Part shown: positions 25,546 to 35,321 of the stretch, piece by piece
Layout of the letters: each line of letters starts with the position of its first letter
Position numbering within the stretch: the stretch's first letter is position 1
Source: Bacteroides sp.
GTDB taxonomy: Bacteria > Bacteroidota > Bacteroidia > Bacteroidales > Bacteroidaceae
DNA: 64,000 bases
Direction of reading: 5' to 3'
Assembly: GCA_019416685.1 (NCBI GenBank)
Contig: DXWV01000029.1
Span: 52,481-116,480 of the forward strand
Notes under the pieces: generated by a model
Seen by the model: only the letters and a program-made list of their open reading frames with translations
Databases searched by the model: none
Told to the model about the DNA's origin: nothing
Program-made: the position numbers and the translations under genes

Positions 25546-26022
25546 TTATATAACGAAGTTGATAATGCCTTTCAGTGCAAGCAACATGAGAATATAACGT
25601 ATCAGTTTACCGGCAAACATCGAAATTGTCGTAAGCCATACATTGCTGCGCATGAACCCCAGTGCAATAGCAATCACTTCACCTACAAACGGGAGGAAAG
25701 CAAAAAATGCCATGAGTGCCCCTTTACCTTGTAAAAATGCCTCCATGCGGTCTACTTTCTCCTTTTTTACTTTAAAGTATTTCTCTATCCAGTCTATCTT
25801 GCCGAGATGCCCCATATAATAGCAGGTCATACCACCCAGAGTATTTCCTAATGCAGCAGCAAGCACACAGGTGACCGGGTTTAACCCCACTTCTACTAAT
25901 GCTACCAATACCAGTTCGGAGCTGAACGGGACAATGCTTCCTGCTAATAGGGCAGAAAGAAACAAACCAGGAACACCCCAGTCGATAAGTAACTGTATTA
26001 CTGAGTTTATAAAAGCGTCCAT
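25546..26022 (-). CDS. YqaA-family (VTT/DedA-like) small membrane protein
   Basis: A 158-residue protein with about four TM segments, in the YqaA branch of the VTT/DedA family. Typical residues are GLFLSALLAGSIVPFSSELV, AAALGNTLGGMTCYYMG and GKGALMAFFAFLPFVGEVIA. The DedA group is linked to membrane lipid movement or homeostasis; a precise role for YqaA is not established. It overlaps the preceding gene by 16 bases and ends two bases before the mnmD start codon, so the three are co-transcribed. Confidence 0.85.
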   Translation of the reverse strand: MDAFINSVIQLLIDWGVPGLFLSALLAGSIVPFSSELVLVALVEVGLNPVTCVLAAALGNTLGGMTCYYMGHLGKIDWIEKYFKVKKEKVDRMEAFLQGKGALMAFFAFLPFVGEVIAIALGFMRSNVWLTTISMFAGKLIRYILMLLALKGIINFVI

Positions 26023-27011
26023 ACGTTAAAGCAGAATAAGAGGATTAATCCGATGGTGGAACTGATAAAGAATATGTTAGAAGTCTTGCTGCTGGTCAAT
26101 ACAAACAGATGTCCTATGAGAATACTGACACCGATCAGAAGGAGTGAGAATATATCCATACAGTGTATCGGTTGCAGGAAAATGAACAGGAAGATACAGA
26201 AGTTCAGGAATATCAGGAAATGTAGATAGGAGCGCGTTCGTATTTTATCTTCATATCCGCTAATAATACAATGGGCAGCGCTGACAATGAAGAGGATGAA
26301 CAGATAAATCAATGTAACAAGTTCCCAAAGCAGGAGATTCTTACCAAACTCTATAGGCTGAAAATGAACCAATTCGATGAATGGTTGGTAGAATAACTCC
26401 ATTTTTCCGTAGAAGAAGGCATGCCCCAATAAGAACCAGTAGGGAAGACTTATTCCGATGATAGCTCCGCAAAAACTGCGTATTGTGAGCGACTGAAACG
26501 AATAAGCCCCTATCAGCCAAAGAGGGATGAAATAGAGTAATTGTGGAAATAATAAACTTCCTGCACCAATGAAGGCAAAAGAATGGAATATATAGCTCAC
26601 CGGGTGAGGCTGCTGGTAGCTCTTGAATAGGAAAAATAATGAGATCAGGAAGGTTACGGCGGCTATATCGCCTGCATATAGCAAATGCATACCGGGACAG
26701 ATGGTGACTAAAATAAAGTAAAGTGATGTCTGCACCGAGGCGCGCATGCGGATAATAGTGAATGTGTTGTTTAACTCAATCAGGAAATATCCGATAGCAG
26801 CATATAACATAAAGCTGATAATTCTGTTTGCCCAGGCAGGCAGGCAGGAGGTACAAATAGATTGCCACAAAGCGTATCCCGTTTCTTTTGCTGAGTTCAT
26901 GTCGGGCAAAAGAAAAGAGGTACTTATCCAGCAGATGGTGCAGATAAGAATGACAACAGGCAATGTAAACCGTCCTGCCGTCACCCGGCCTTGTAGTCTA
27001 TTATTTCTCAT
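26007..27011 (-). CDS. hypothetical multi-pass inner membrane protein
   Basis: This 334-residue protein has about nine or ten hydrophobic segments (for example LPVVILICTICWISTSFLLP and VSILIGHLFVLTSS) and a basic N-terminus, MRNNRLQGRVTAGR. I recognise no named domain; it resembles Bacteroidetes-restricted conserved membrane proteins of unknown function. It overlaps the YqaA gene by 16 bases, so their translation is probably coupled. A repeat-filled 185-bp spacer separates it from purD. Confidence 0.75.
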   Translation of the reverse strand: MRNNRLQGRVTAGRFTLPVVILICTICWISTSFLLPDMNSAKETGYALWQSICTSCLPAWANRIISFMLYAAIGYFLIELNNTFTIIRMRASVQTSLYFILVTICPGMHLLYAGDIAAVTFLISLFFLFKSYQQPHPVSYIFHSFAFIGAGSLLFPQLLYFIPLWLIGAYSFQSLTIRSFCGAIIGISLPYWFLLGHAFFYGKMELFYQPFIELVHFQPIEFGKNLLLWELVTLIYLFILFIVSAAHCIISGYEDKIRTRSYLHFLIFLNFCIFLFIFLQPIHCMDIFSLLLIGVSILIGHLFVLTSSKTSNIFFISSTIGLILLFCFNVWTLL

Positions 27012-27196
27012 TATAGGGTTATAGAGTTATAATGTTATAGGGTTATAGAGTTATAAAGCAGTGGGGTAAGGTTATGTGGAAGATTATAACGTTGTAAAGT
27101 TACAGGGTTGTAAGGTTAACATTATGTACCGGCACATAACATTATAACTCTATCTCCTACAACTTTATAACATTATAACCTTATAACCCTTCCTCA
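27012..27196. repeat. intergenic AT-rich short repeats between membrane gene and purD
   Basis: The spacer is built of variants of GGTTATAGAGTTATAATG and their inverted forms near 27140-27190 (TAACATTATAACCTTATAAC), so it can fold over most of its length. A near-palindrome TTATGTACCGGCACATAA lies at 27123-27140. No gene is present. Confidence 0.6.
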
Positions 27197-28471
27197 CTAT
27201 AGATCAAAGCCAATATCTCTTCGAAGATTCTTCTTCTCAAACTGTATCATTTCAGCCACTTTATAGCTTTTGGCCAGTGCCTCTTCTTTGGTATTTCCAT
27301 ATGAACTGATAGCAATGACGCGTCCGCCGCTAGTTACTACTTGTCCGTCTTTCAGGGTCGTACCTGCATGGAAAAGGATACTGTCTGTGGCAGCAGCCTG
27401 TTTGAAGCCGGTGATAGGGAAACCTTTCTCGTAAGTTTCCGGATAACCACCGCTTACTAACATCACACAAGCAGCCGTACGTGGGTCTATTTCCAGTGCT
27501 TTTGTATCGAGGTTCTGCTCTGCCACACCTTCAAAGAGATCTACGAGATCGCTCTTGATGCGAAGCATAACGCTTTCTGTTTCAGGGTCGCCCATACGAA
27601 CATTATACTCAATAACCATGGGCTCTCCTTTTACTTTTATCAATCCCAGAAAGATGAATCCTTTGTAAAGAATTCCTTCTTCTTTCAAGCCATTTACAGT
27701 CGGTTCGATAATACGTGTACGTACTTTCTCCATAAATTCATCATTGGCAAACGGAACAGGCGTAACGCTTCCCATACCACCGGTATTAAGTCCCTTATCA
27801 CCTTCGCCGATACGTTTGTAGTCTTTGGCTACGGGGAGTACTTTGTAATGTTCGCTATCTGTCAATACGAATACGCTGCATTCAATACCACTGAGGAACT
27901 CTTCAATGACTACCGTTGCCGAGGCATCACCAAACATGCCGCTAAGCATTTCTTTCAGCTCCTTTTTGGCTTCATCTAAAGTAGGGAGGATCAGAACTCC
28001 TTTTCCGGCACAAAGTCCGTCAGCTTTTAGCACGTAGGGGGCTTCCAATGTTTCGAGGAAGGCAAAACCTTCTTCCAGTGTATTGGCTGTGATACTTTTA
28101 TAACGTGCGGTAGGGATGTTATGACGTTGCATGAACTCTTTGGCAAACTCTTTACTACCTTCCAGACGAGCTCCTTCACGTGTAGGCCCAATGATAGCAA
28201 TGTGCTGTGTTTCAGGATTTCCCTGAAAGTAGTCGTAAATACCTTCAACCAGCGGGTCTTCGGGACCAACCACAATCATGCTGATGTTTTCCTTAAGAAC
28301 GAATGCTTTTAATGCATTAAAATCGGTAGCTTTGATGTTCACGTTTTCACCTACAGAAGAAGTGCCGGCATTGCCGGGGGCGATGTATAGCTTTTTTACT
28401 TTGGGACTTTGAGCTATTTTCCATGCCAGAGCGTGTTCACGGCCGCCCGAACCTAAGAGTAACAGTTTCAT
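27197..28471 (-). CDS. purD: phosphoribosylamine--glycine ligase
   Basis: This 424-residue ATP-grasp enzyme forms glycinamide ribonucleotide, the second step of purine synthesis. The N-terminus MKLLLLGSGGREHALAWKIA is diagnostic, followed by APGNAGT, GPEDPLVEGIYD, GPTREGARLEGSKEFAKEFM, KADGLCAGKGV and YNVRMGDPETE. Length and motifs are complete. It is a single gene on the minus strand, preceded by a block of AATATGCC repeats. Confidence 0.97.
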   Translation of the reverse strand: MKLLLLGSGGREHALAWKIAQSPKVKKLYIAPGNAGTSSVGENVNIKATDFNALKAFVLKENISMIVVGPEDPLVEGIYDYFQGNPETQHIAIIGPTREGARLEGSKEFAKEFMQRHNIPTARYKSITANTLEEGFAFLETLEAPYVLKADGLCAGKGVLILPTLDEAKKELKEMLSGMFGDASATVVIEEFLSGIECSVFVLTDSEHYKVLPVAKDYKRIGEGDKGLNTGGMGSVTPVPFANDEFMEKVRTRIIEPTVNGLKEEGILYKGFIFLGLIKVKGEPMVIEYNVRMGDPETESVMLRIKSDLVDLFEGVAEQNLDTKALEIDPRTAACVMLVSGGYPETYEKGFPITGFKQAAATDSILFHAGTTLKDGQVVTSGGRVIAISSYGNTKEEALAKSYKVAEMIQFEKKNLRRDIGFDL

Positions 28472-28483
28472 ATCAATAATTGG

Positions 28484-28524
28484 TTAATATGCCAATATGC
28501 CAATATGCCAATGTTGGCATCGGA
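28484..28524. repeat. AATATGCC tandem repeats upstream of purD
   Basis: Three to four units of ATATGCCA, then an inverted TTGGCAT, lie between the S9 peptidase and purD. Related TTGGCA-type repeats occur at 13825-13848, 32172-32215 and 32260-32291. Confidence 0.65.
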
Positions 28525-28585
28525 TATGTAGCGCTTGTTTTTATTATTATATTTCTCTCGTTTCTTTTTCAATCGACATATTGTC

Positions 28586-30730
28586 TTACAGGTTATCTTC
28601 AAAATAACGGGTTATCTTTTCGTGCAGATGTATGCGGTCACGTCCCATTACATTGTGCTTATGTCCTGGATAAATGAAAAGATCCGGATACGTACGGGCA
28701 TCTATGCATGCTTTCATAAAAGATAATGTATGCTGAGGCACACAAGTATCATCATGATCGTCATGGATAATAAGTAAATGCCCCTTCAGATTGCCGGCGA
28801 GATTTTTCAGATTACATTGTTCGTATCCTTCCGGATTACTTTGTGGAGTATCCATATAACGTTCTCCGTACATTATCTCATAATATGCCCAGTCTATTAC
28901 CGGACCACCTGCTACGCCTACTTTGAAGATTTCCGGATAGCGAAGCAACAAGGCGGTAGTCATATGGCCTCCAAAGCTCCAACCATGTACACCGATACGA
29001 TTGTTGTCTACATAGGGAAGGCTTTGCAAATATTCGACTCCTTTTACCTGATCTTTCCCTTCCTCAATACCTAAATGGCGGAAAGTTACATTCTCAAATT
29101 CTAATCCGCGATTGGAACTGCCACGATTATCGATGGTGAACATGACGTATCCTTTGTTTGCCATATAGATATCCCAGCCGCGGGCACCATTCTGCCAGCC
29201 TCCGGTTACCATCTGTGCATGCGGGCCTCCGTATACATATACAATGGCGGGATACTTCTTATTCGGGTCCATGTCAGCGGGTTTGATAAGGCGATAATAT
29301 AGATCGGTAACACCGTCTGCTGCTTTGATTGTACCGGTTTCAATAACAGGCATCTTGTAGCCTTGAAATGGATTGGTAGCAGTAAGCAGGTTAACACTTT
29401 TGCCTGTCTGGGTATCAATAATATCAATTTTTCTGGGTAGAGTAGGGGTTGAGTAATTGTCAATCACATAACGTCCCGACTTACTTGCAATAGCGTTATG
29501 TACACCTTCAGTGGTAGTATGCATACTGAAAGGCAAACTCCTCTTTCCAGTTCTGATATTCACCGAAAAGTTGTTCTGCCCTGTAGCATCGTTGGCGCTG
29601 AAAAGAACTTCTTTCTTTTTTTCGTTGAATCCCAGTATATCGCTGACCAACCATTTACCTTCTGTTAGTTGCCTGATTTGTTTACCTGTGGTATCATACA
29701 GATACAGGTGGTTGAAACCATCACGTTGGCTTTGATAAATGAATTTTGTAGAATCCCAGGGTAGAAATACAATGGGTTGTTGAGGTTCTACATATTTGGG
29801 ATGTGTCTCTTCGAGAAGCGTTGCCATCAGTTCGCCTGTTTCTGTGTTGTATTGGCAGAGTTTGGCGTGATTTTGGTCTCGGTTCAACTCTATCAGGTAG
29901 ATACTTTTCTCATCCGGTGCCCAGCTGATGTTGGTAAAATAGCGGTCGGTAGGGTTTCCCGTTTTCAGGTAGAGTGTCTTTCCGTTGGAAGGATTATGAA
30001 TACCTATTGTTACCAAATGGCTGGTCATGCCTGCCATTGGATAACGAATGTTGTTCACTTCCGCTACGCGTTGAGTGATATCTACCAACGGATACTGCGT
30101 AACCATACTTTCATCCATGCGATAAAATGCCAGTAAGTTACCTTCCGGACTCCAGAAAGTACCTTTGCTGATACCGAACTCATTACGGTGTACAGACTGC
30201 CCGCAAACAACACCTTTGGGTTCATCGGTTATTGCGTTTTCATTTATATACAGATTGTTGCCTATCGTATAAGCAATGTTTCCGGTGGCAGTGCAGTAAT
30301 CCTGGTTGGCAGCCTCTTTTTTAAGAGCTGTTGTGGAGACTATTTTGTTATTTTTGAAGTCATAAACAATATATTTACCGGGTAGCTTAATAAGCATTTG
30401 CTCTTTATTACTCCAAGGAAAGCTGACAGGGTAGAAATGCTGTAATTTTCCGGATTGGTTTTCTTCCAATACTTTGTTTACAATTTCCCGTGTAGTGATA
30501 ATCTTTTCTTTTCCTGTTTTGGGGTTAATAACAAACAGGGTATCTATACCTGGTTTTATACATTCATCGCCCCACCATTGTAGTCCGTAAAGGTTTTCTG
30601 CATAACGATATGTTTCACCACCCGGAATAAGATCTTCCAAGGTAGGAGTTTTTAGTTCTTGCGCCATAACGTTCGTGATAAATAGAGCTTGAAGCAACCC
30701 TACTAATAATAGATAGCCTCTTTTATACAT
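28586..30730 (-). CDS. S9 family peptidase, dipeptidyl peptidase IV-like
   Basis: A 714-residue exported serine peptidase with signal MYKRGYLLLVGLLQALFITN then VMAQ. Residues about 90-440 form the DPP IV-type beta-propeller (FWSPEGNLLAFYRMDESMV is typical). The C-terminal alpha/beta hydrolase carries the nucleophile GWSFGG, Asp in IIHDDHDDTCVP and His in YPGHKHNVMG. It likely removes N-terminal dipeptides, often after proline, in the periplasm. It is not clearly operonic with purD. Confidence 0.9.
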   Translation of the reverse strand: MYKRGYLLLVGLLQALFITNVMAQELKTPTLEDLIPGGETYRYAENLYGLQWWGDECIKPGIDTLFVINPKTGKEKIITTREIVNKVLEENQSGKLQHFYPVSFPWSNKEQMLIKLPGKYIVYDFKNNKIVSTTALKKEAANQDYCTATGNIAYTIGNNLYINENAITDEPKGVVCGQSVHRNEFGISKGTFWSPEGNLLAFYRMDESMVTQYPLVDITQRVAEVNNIRYPMAGMTSHLVTIGIHNPSNGKTLYLKTGNPTDRYFTNISWAPDEKSIYLIELNRDQNHAKLCQYNTETGELMATLLEETHPKYVEPQQPIVFLPWDSTKFIYQSQRDGFNHLYLYDTTGKQIRQLTEGKWLVSDILGFNEKKKEVLFSANDATGQNNFSVNIRTGKRSLPFSMHTTTEGVHNAIASKSGRYVIDNYSTPTLPRKIDIIDTQTGKSVNLLTATNPFQGYKMPVIETGTIKAADGVTDLYYRLIKPADMDPNKKYPAIVYVYGGPHAQMVTGGWQNGARGWDIYMANKGYVMFTIDNRGSSNRGLEFENVTFRHLGIEEGKDQVKGVEYLQSLPYVDNNRIGVHGWSFGGHMTTALLLRYPEIFKVGVAGGPVIDWAYYEIMYGERYMDTPQSNPEGYEQCNLKNLAGNLKGHLLIIHDDHDDTCVPQHTLSFMKACIDARTYPDLFIYPGHKHNVMGRDRIHLHEKITRYFEDNL

Positions 30731-30770
30731 GATTTTCTTGTTTTTTTCTTTGCTGCTGAATATTTAGAAC

Positions 30771-30805
30771 CCAGCTTGAGGCCTTAATTTATAGCCTCAA
30801 GCTGG
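30771..30805. terminator. 12-bp perfect stem-loop between the S9 peptidase and methyltransferase genes
   Basis: CCAGCTTGAGGC (30771-30782) pairs with GCCTCAAGCTGG (30794-30805) across 11 bases. It lies just after the methyltransferase stop on the minus strand. There is no U-rich tail, so termination is likely but not certain. Confidence 0.55.
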
Positions 30806-30820
30806 ATATTTCTTCTGTAA

Positions 30821-32164
30821 TTATTCCTTCTTACCACCTTTCGGTTCCCAGTTCTTCTTAAACTCTCTTGGCTTTCTGTCTCCGTTAAAGCTCCGCTCTT
30901 CTTTCGGTCTTTTGTCTCTGTCACTTGAAAAGCTACGTCCACCTTCTTCACGGCGAGGTTTAAATTCTCTTTTTTCTTTGAGAGTACCTGCTTTATTCTC
31001 TTCTTCGCCTTCCTGGCCTTTGAATTCTTTGTACTTACCGTCGAATATCTGATATTTGCGGAACTCACATTCCAATGCTCCGTTGAATAATGGGGTTTTC
31101 TGACTGGGCTTCAGGCCAATTTGGTCGAAGCACTCCTCACGGTAAGAAAGTACCCAGGCGTCATTTCCAACGAAAGCGTGTTTCAGACGTTCGCCAATCA
31201 TGCTGTATAATCCCAAAAGATCATTGGTAGAAATACGTTCACCGTAAGGAGGATTGGTGATGATGATGGATTTTTCTGCCGGTTGTTCAAATTGCTGGAA
31301 TGGCTGTAACTTCAGAATGATATCTTTGGAAACGCCTGCTGCTTTCACATTGTGTGTGGCTATTTCGTTAGCTTTTGGGTTATTATCATAACCATATATT
31401 TTGTGTGTGAATTCACGCTCCAGGCTATCGTCATTGTATATATTATCGAACAGGTCCTGATCAAAATCTACCCATTTTTCAAATGCGAACTCCTTACGGA
31501 ATACTCCCGGGGCAATGTTACGGGCAATCAATGCAGCTTCTACGGGGATGGTACCTGAACCACACATCGGATCAATAAGGTCACACTCTCCTTTCCATCC
31601 CGTCATCAGAATCATTCCGGCTGCAAGAACTTCATTGAGTGGTGCTTCTACAGCTTCCTGACGATAGCCCCGACGATGAAGTGATTCACCGGAGGAATCG
31701 AGTGAGAGAGTACAGGTCGTTTGCGCAATATGAATATTCAGTAATACATCTGGTCTATTGATACGAACGGACGGGCGTTTACCATTCAACTCGCGGAAAT
31801 AGTCGACAATGGCATCTTTAACTTTGTAAGAAACGAACTTGGAATGACGAAATTCATCACTAAATACGACGGCATCTACGGCGAATGTTTTGTTTACATC
31901 CAGTATTTCTTCCCAAGCGATGGCTTTGATCTGATCATAAACCTCGTCGGCATCTTTGGCCTTGAAATGTTTGATTGGTTTCAGAATGCGGATAGCAGTA
32001 CGCAGGCAGAAGTTTGCTTTGTACATCATTTCCTTGTCTCCGGAGAATGAAACCATTCGCCGACCTATTTGTACATCGTTTGCTCCCAGCACTGTCAGTT
32101 CTTCGGCCAGTACTTCTTCCAGTCCCTGGAAGGTTTTGGCTATCATTTCAAATTGTTCGCTCAT
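30821..32164 (-). CDS. THUMP-domain class I SAM RNA methyltransferase (RlmL N-terminal type)
   Basis: This 447-residue protein has an N-terminal THUMP region (FEMIAKTFQGLEEVLAEELT) and a methyltransferase domain with DPMCGSGTIPVEAALIARNI and the catalytic NPPYGER. It corresponds to the RlmL half that makes m2G2445 in 23S rRNA; the RlmK half of the E. coli fusion is absent. The last 70 or so residues are a Lys/Arg/Glu-rich low-complexity tail (RREEGGRSFSSDRDKRPKEE), probably RNA-binding. The exact target base is inferred from the family. Confidence 0.85.
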   Translation of the reverse strand: MSEQFEMIAKTFQGLEEVLAEELTVLGANDVQIGRRMVSFSGDKEMMYKANFCLRTAIRILKPIKHFKAKDADEVYDQIKAIAWEEILDVNKTFAVDAVVFSDEFRHSKFVSYKVKDAIVDYFRELNGKRPSVRINRPDVLLNIHIAQTTCTLSLDSSGESLHRRGYRQEAVEAPLNEVLAAGMILMTGWKGECDLIDPMCGSGTIPVEAALIARNIAPGVFRKEFAFEKWVDFDQDLFDNIYNDDSLEREFTHKIYGYDNNPKANEIATHNVKAAGVSKDIILKLQPFQQFEQPAEKSIIITNPPYGERISTNDLLGLYSMIGERLKHAFVGNDAWVLSYREECFDQIGLKPSQKTPLFNGALECEFRKYQIFDGKYKEFKGQEGEEENKAGTLKEKREFKPRREEGGRSFSSDRDKRPKEERSFNGDRKPREFKKNWEPKGGKKE

Positions 32165-32171
32165 AATGAAT

Positions 32172-32291
32172 AATGTGCCAATATGCCAATATGGTAATAT
32201 ACCAATTGGCTGGCGCGTTAAAGTTGTTATTTTTTCAAATTATTAATATCTGATTCTCTCAATTGGCACATTGGCATATTCGCACATTGGG
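32172..32291. repeat. inverted TTGGCA/TGCCAA repeats between two genes
   Basis: GTGCCAATATGCCAATATGG at 32174-32193 is mirrored by ATTGGCACATTGGCATAT at 32261-32278, with a further copy to 32289. The spacer between the methyltransferase start and the serine acetyltransferase stop is nearly filled by them. Confidence 0.65.
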
Positions 32292-32294
32292 CCA

Positions 32295-33194
32295 TTATTT
32301 CTTTGCTTTAGTCTGTACGATCCTTGCTCCTGCGGGAACATCTTCTGTTACCCAAATATTACCCCCTACTGTGGCATCACGTCCAATGGTTATGCGGCCT
32401 AATATAGTTGCATTTGAGTAGATTATAACGTTATCCTCCAGTATCGGATGACGGGGAATACCTTTAATCGGCTTACCATCAGTATCCAGAGGGAAACTTT
32501 TGGCTCCCAATGTGACACCCTGATAGAGTTTTACATTATTACCAATAATACTGGTTGCTCCGATTACTACGCCCGTTCCATGGTCGATAGTGAAATAACT
32601 ACCTATCTGTGCTCCGGGATGGATATCTATACCTGTTTCACTATGAGCCATTTCTGTTATAATACGAGGGATCAGTGGCACTCCCAACTCTAATAGTTCG
32701 TGAGCGATCCGATAGTTACTGATAGCTCTGATAGCCGGATAGCAGCAAATTACTTCACCGAAACTCTGAGCTGCAGGATCACCATTGTAGGCTGCTTCTA
32801 CATCTGTAGCCAATACACGACGCATGTGTGGTAATTTGCTGATAAATTTAGCAGCCAGGCGGGCGGCTTCTTCGCGCAGAGAATCATTGCAGGTATCACA
32901 TCCTTCATTACTTCCGAAACAGAGTCCGGCTAAAATCTGTTCAGTCAGCAGATCAAATAATCTTTCAATATTAACCCCTATATGATAGTTGATTGTACGA
33001 CTGTTAATAGTAGAATTTCCAAAATATCCGGGGAAAAGAATAGAGCGTGCCAGCTCAATGACGTCACACAATACCCGTGCCGAAGGCAAGGGCTCGCCGT
33101 CCTTGTGTTGATGGAACAGTCCTTTGTATGATTCGCTTTCCGAAAGCTCATCGACTGCCTGTGTCAGAATGTGGGTGAAATTTAGTGGACTCAT
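32295..33194 (-). CDS. serine O-acetyltransferase
   Basis: The 299-residue enzyme makes O-acetylserine for cysteine synthesis. The C-terminal half is a left-handed beta helix of hexapeptide repeats (IDIHPGAQIGSYFTIDHGTG, then VVIGATSIIGNNVKLYQGVT) with the catalytic His in DHGTG. The N-terminal half is helical. It is of the EpsC/long CysE kind. A TACCTTTG -7 box lies at 33229-33222 on the minus strand, divergent from the histidine kinase gene. Confidence 0.9.
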   Translation of the reverse strand: MSPLNFTHILTQAVDELSESESYKGLFHQHKDGEPLPSARVLCDVIELARSILFPGYFGNSTINSRTINYHIGVNIERLFDLLTEQILAGLCFGSNEGCDTCNDSLREEAARLAAKFISKLPHMRRVLATDVEAAYNGDPAAQSFGEVICCYPAIRAISNYRIAHELLELGVPLIPRIITEMAHSETGIDIHPGAQIGSYFTIDHGTGVVIGATSIIGNNVKLYQGVTLGAKSFPLDTDGKPIKGIPRHPILEDNVIIYSNATILGRITIGRDATVGGNIWVTEDVPAGARIVQTKAKK

Positions 33195-33251
33195 TAGATT
33201 CCTTTTCTAATTAATTGGCTACAAAGGTAAGAAATATTATGCACATTTTTC

Positions 33252-33259
33252 TATCTTTG
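33252..33259 (+). promoter_or_regulatory. -7 box of the histidine kinase gene
   Basis: TATCTTTG matches TAnnTTTG and lies 28 bases before the ATG. A divergent TACCTTTG box for the serine acetyltransferase gene lies at 33222-33229. Confidence 0.6.
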
Positions 33260-33287
33260 TTGCGACATTCTATTAATAAAGAAGTTT

Positions 33288-35321
33288 ATGGGGAGTAAAA
33301 CCATTAAAGGGTTTGCAATAATTTGTTTATTCCTGTGTATCAATGGTTGTAGAGAACACACACAAACAGGAGAAGCAATAAAAAGGAATACTCAGACTGA
33401 TTCGCTGGAAAAACAGGCAAGAGATTCTTTATTTGCTAATAATACGTATGCCCGTAATCTATTGCGTAACGGAATGGCAAAAGCCACTGATAGTCTTACT
33501 TTCTATAAATTAATGAATCATTACGTAAAGGCTTGTTTTGCCTCTTCTGACTTTGACTCTGTGCTATATTATAATCAGATGATTTCCCGTTTTTGCAGGA
33601 AAGCGCCCGATTCTCCTTCCATACATGATATTAAGACGAATGTTTATAATATGACCGGTAATTACTGGATACAGAAAGCAGAGCCTGATTCATCTCTGGC
33701 ATATTATCGAAAGGCATATGAAGAGCAGCGGTTGGGAAATAATGTTTTTAATCTTCCGGAACTTTGTTTTAATTTGGCAGATGCCAGCAATCATCTGGGG
33801 AATTATGCCGATGGAGCCTTTTACTATCGTAGGGGATTGTTTATTTGTGATTCACTCCGATTACCTGATACAAAGAAATGGACTGTTTACTGGGGATTAG
33901 GGCAGACTTACATGGAGTTACGTGATTTTGAACTTTCCAATTATTACTATGAATTGGCAGGGAATTATTACCAGGAAATGAATCCATATGAGAAATGGGG
34001 GTATCTCAATAATAGAGGGAATCATTTTTATTACAAAAAAGATTATTTGCAAGCTGAATATTATATCAGCAGAGGATTACATGTATTGGATGATTATCCT
34101 CAAATGATTTTTGAACGGAATCTTAGTAAAGGAAATCTGGGAGAACTTTATATGCTGAATGGTAAACTGGATTCGGCTCAAATCTATCTGAATGATAGTT
34201 ATCGTTATTTCACGGAGATAAATAACCGTTCAGCACTTTATTACATAGAAACCCAGCAAATAGAACTCGCTTTAAAACAAGGTGATATTTCCCGGGCTGG
34301 CAGACTGATTGCCAATGCAACGCCTGGCGTACACATTGATGCGAATATGATAAATATCCGGAATCAATATCTGGAACATTATTACGAACGTACAGGTGAT
34401 TACAGACGTGCTTATGAGTATTTGAAGAGGGATGTTGCATTGAATGATTCTATTCGGAACGAGCGGGTTCGTACGCGTGTAGCGGAACTTGATATGCGTT
34501 ATCGTCAGGATACGATTGTCATGCGGCGTGAGTTGGTGATAGAGAGGCAAAAGAGTGAAATGCAGGTGTTGCGTTTAACATCGTTTATTTGGGCTATTGG
34601 TTGTATTGTTCTAATTGCTGCATTGAGCGTTTTCTACTGGTTGATGAAGAAAAAACGTGCTTTTGTGCAGGAACGACATTTGAACCAGATAAGTCGTCTC
34701 CGCATGGAAAATATACGTAATCATATTTCACCTCATTTTACTTTTAATGTGCTGAATAGAGAAATTAGTTATTTTAAGGGTTCTGAAGAAGAACGGGAAG
34801 GGTTGGTAGGATTAACAAAACTTTTAAGAAAAAGCTTGGAACTAACTGAAAAGTTGAGCATTCCGCTTCGGGAAGAACTGGATTTTGTGCAGACTTATAT
34901 TAGCCTGGAACAGAGTTGTTTAGGGATTGATTTTATGTTAACATTGTCAGTAGATGGAGAATTGAATACAGAACAGATTATCATTCCTTCTATGATTATA
35001 CAGATTCCGGTAGAGAATGCTATGAAACATGGACTTGCCGGGATCGAAAGAGAGAAGCGACTTAATATTTCTGTAACTCCTGAAGGCAATGGTATTCGGA
35101 TAATCATCATGGATAATGGTAGAGGGTATCTTCCTCATATAATGTCTTCATCCAGAGGGACAGGTACAGGTTTGAAGGTTCTTTACCAGACTATCCAGTT
35201 ACTCAATCAGAAAAATAAGGGAGAGAAAATCTGTTTTGAAATAAAAAATCTTGCCGATGGACAACAAACAGGGACTCAGGTTTCTGTATATATCCCATGC
35301 AAATATTCTTATGATTTATGA
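33288..35321 (+). CDS. TPR-containing sensor histidine kinase (LytS/YpdA type)
   Basis: A 677-residue membrane kinase. The N-terminus MGSKTIKGFAIICLFLCING with Cys at 21 looks like a lipoprotein signal. A periplasmic region of TPR-like repeats (about 50-400, for example YYELAGNYYQEM) precedes one TM helix (TSFIWAIGCIVLIAALSVFY, about 430-450). The cytoplasmic His_kinase domain has His483 in RNHISPHFTFNVLN, then the ATP site PVENAMKHG, DNGRGY and GTGLKVL. It overlaps the next gene, its LytTR response regulator, by four bases. The signal sensed is unknown. Confidence 0.88.
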   Translation: MGSKTIKGFAIICLFLCINGCREHTQTGEAIKRNTQTDSLEKQARDSLFANNTYARNLLRNGMAKATDSLTFYKLMNHYVKACFASSDFDSVLYYNQMISRFCRKAPDSPSIHDIKTNVYNMTGNYWIQKAEPDSSLAYYRKAYEEQRLGNNVFNLPELCFNLADASNHLGNYADGAFYYRRGLFICDSLRLPDTKKWTVYWGLGQTYMELRDFELSNYYYELAGNYYQEMNPYEKWGYLNNRGNHFYYKKDYLQAEYYISRGLHVLDDYPQMIFERNLSKGNLGELYMLNGKLDSAQIYLNDSYRYFTEINNRSALYYIETQQIELALKQGDISRAGRLIANATPGVHIDANMINIRNQYLEHYYERTGDYRRAYEYLKRDVALNDSIRNERVRTRVAELDMRYRQDTIVMRRELVIERQKSEMQVLRLTSFIWAIGCIVLIAALSVFYWLMKKKRAFVQERHLNQISRLRMENIRNHISPHFTFNVLNREISYFKGSEEEREGLVGLTKLLRKSLELTEKLSIPLREELDFVQTYISLEQSCLGIDFMLTLSVDGELNTEQIIIPSMIIQIPVENAMKHGLAGIEREKRLNISVTPEGNGIRIIIMDNGRGYLPHIMSSSRGTGTGLKVLYQTIQLLNQKNKGEKICFEIKNLADGQQTGTQVSVYIPCKYSYDL

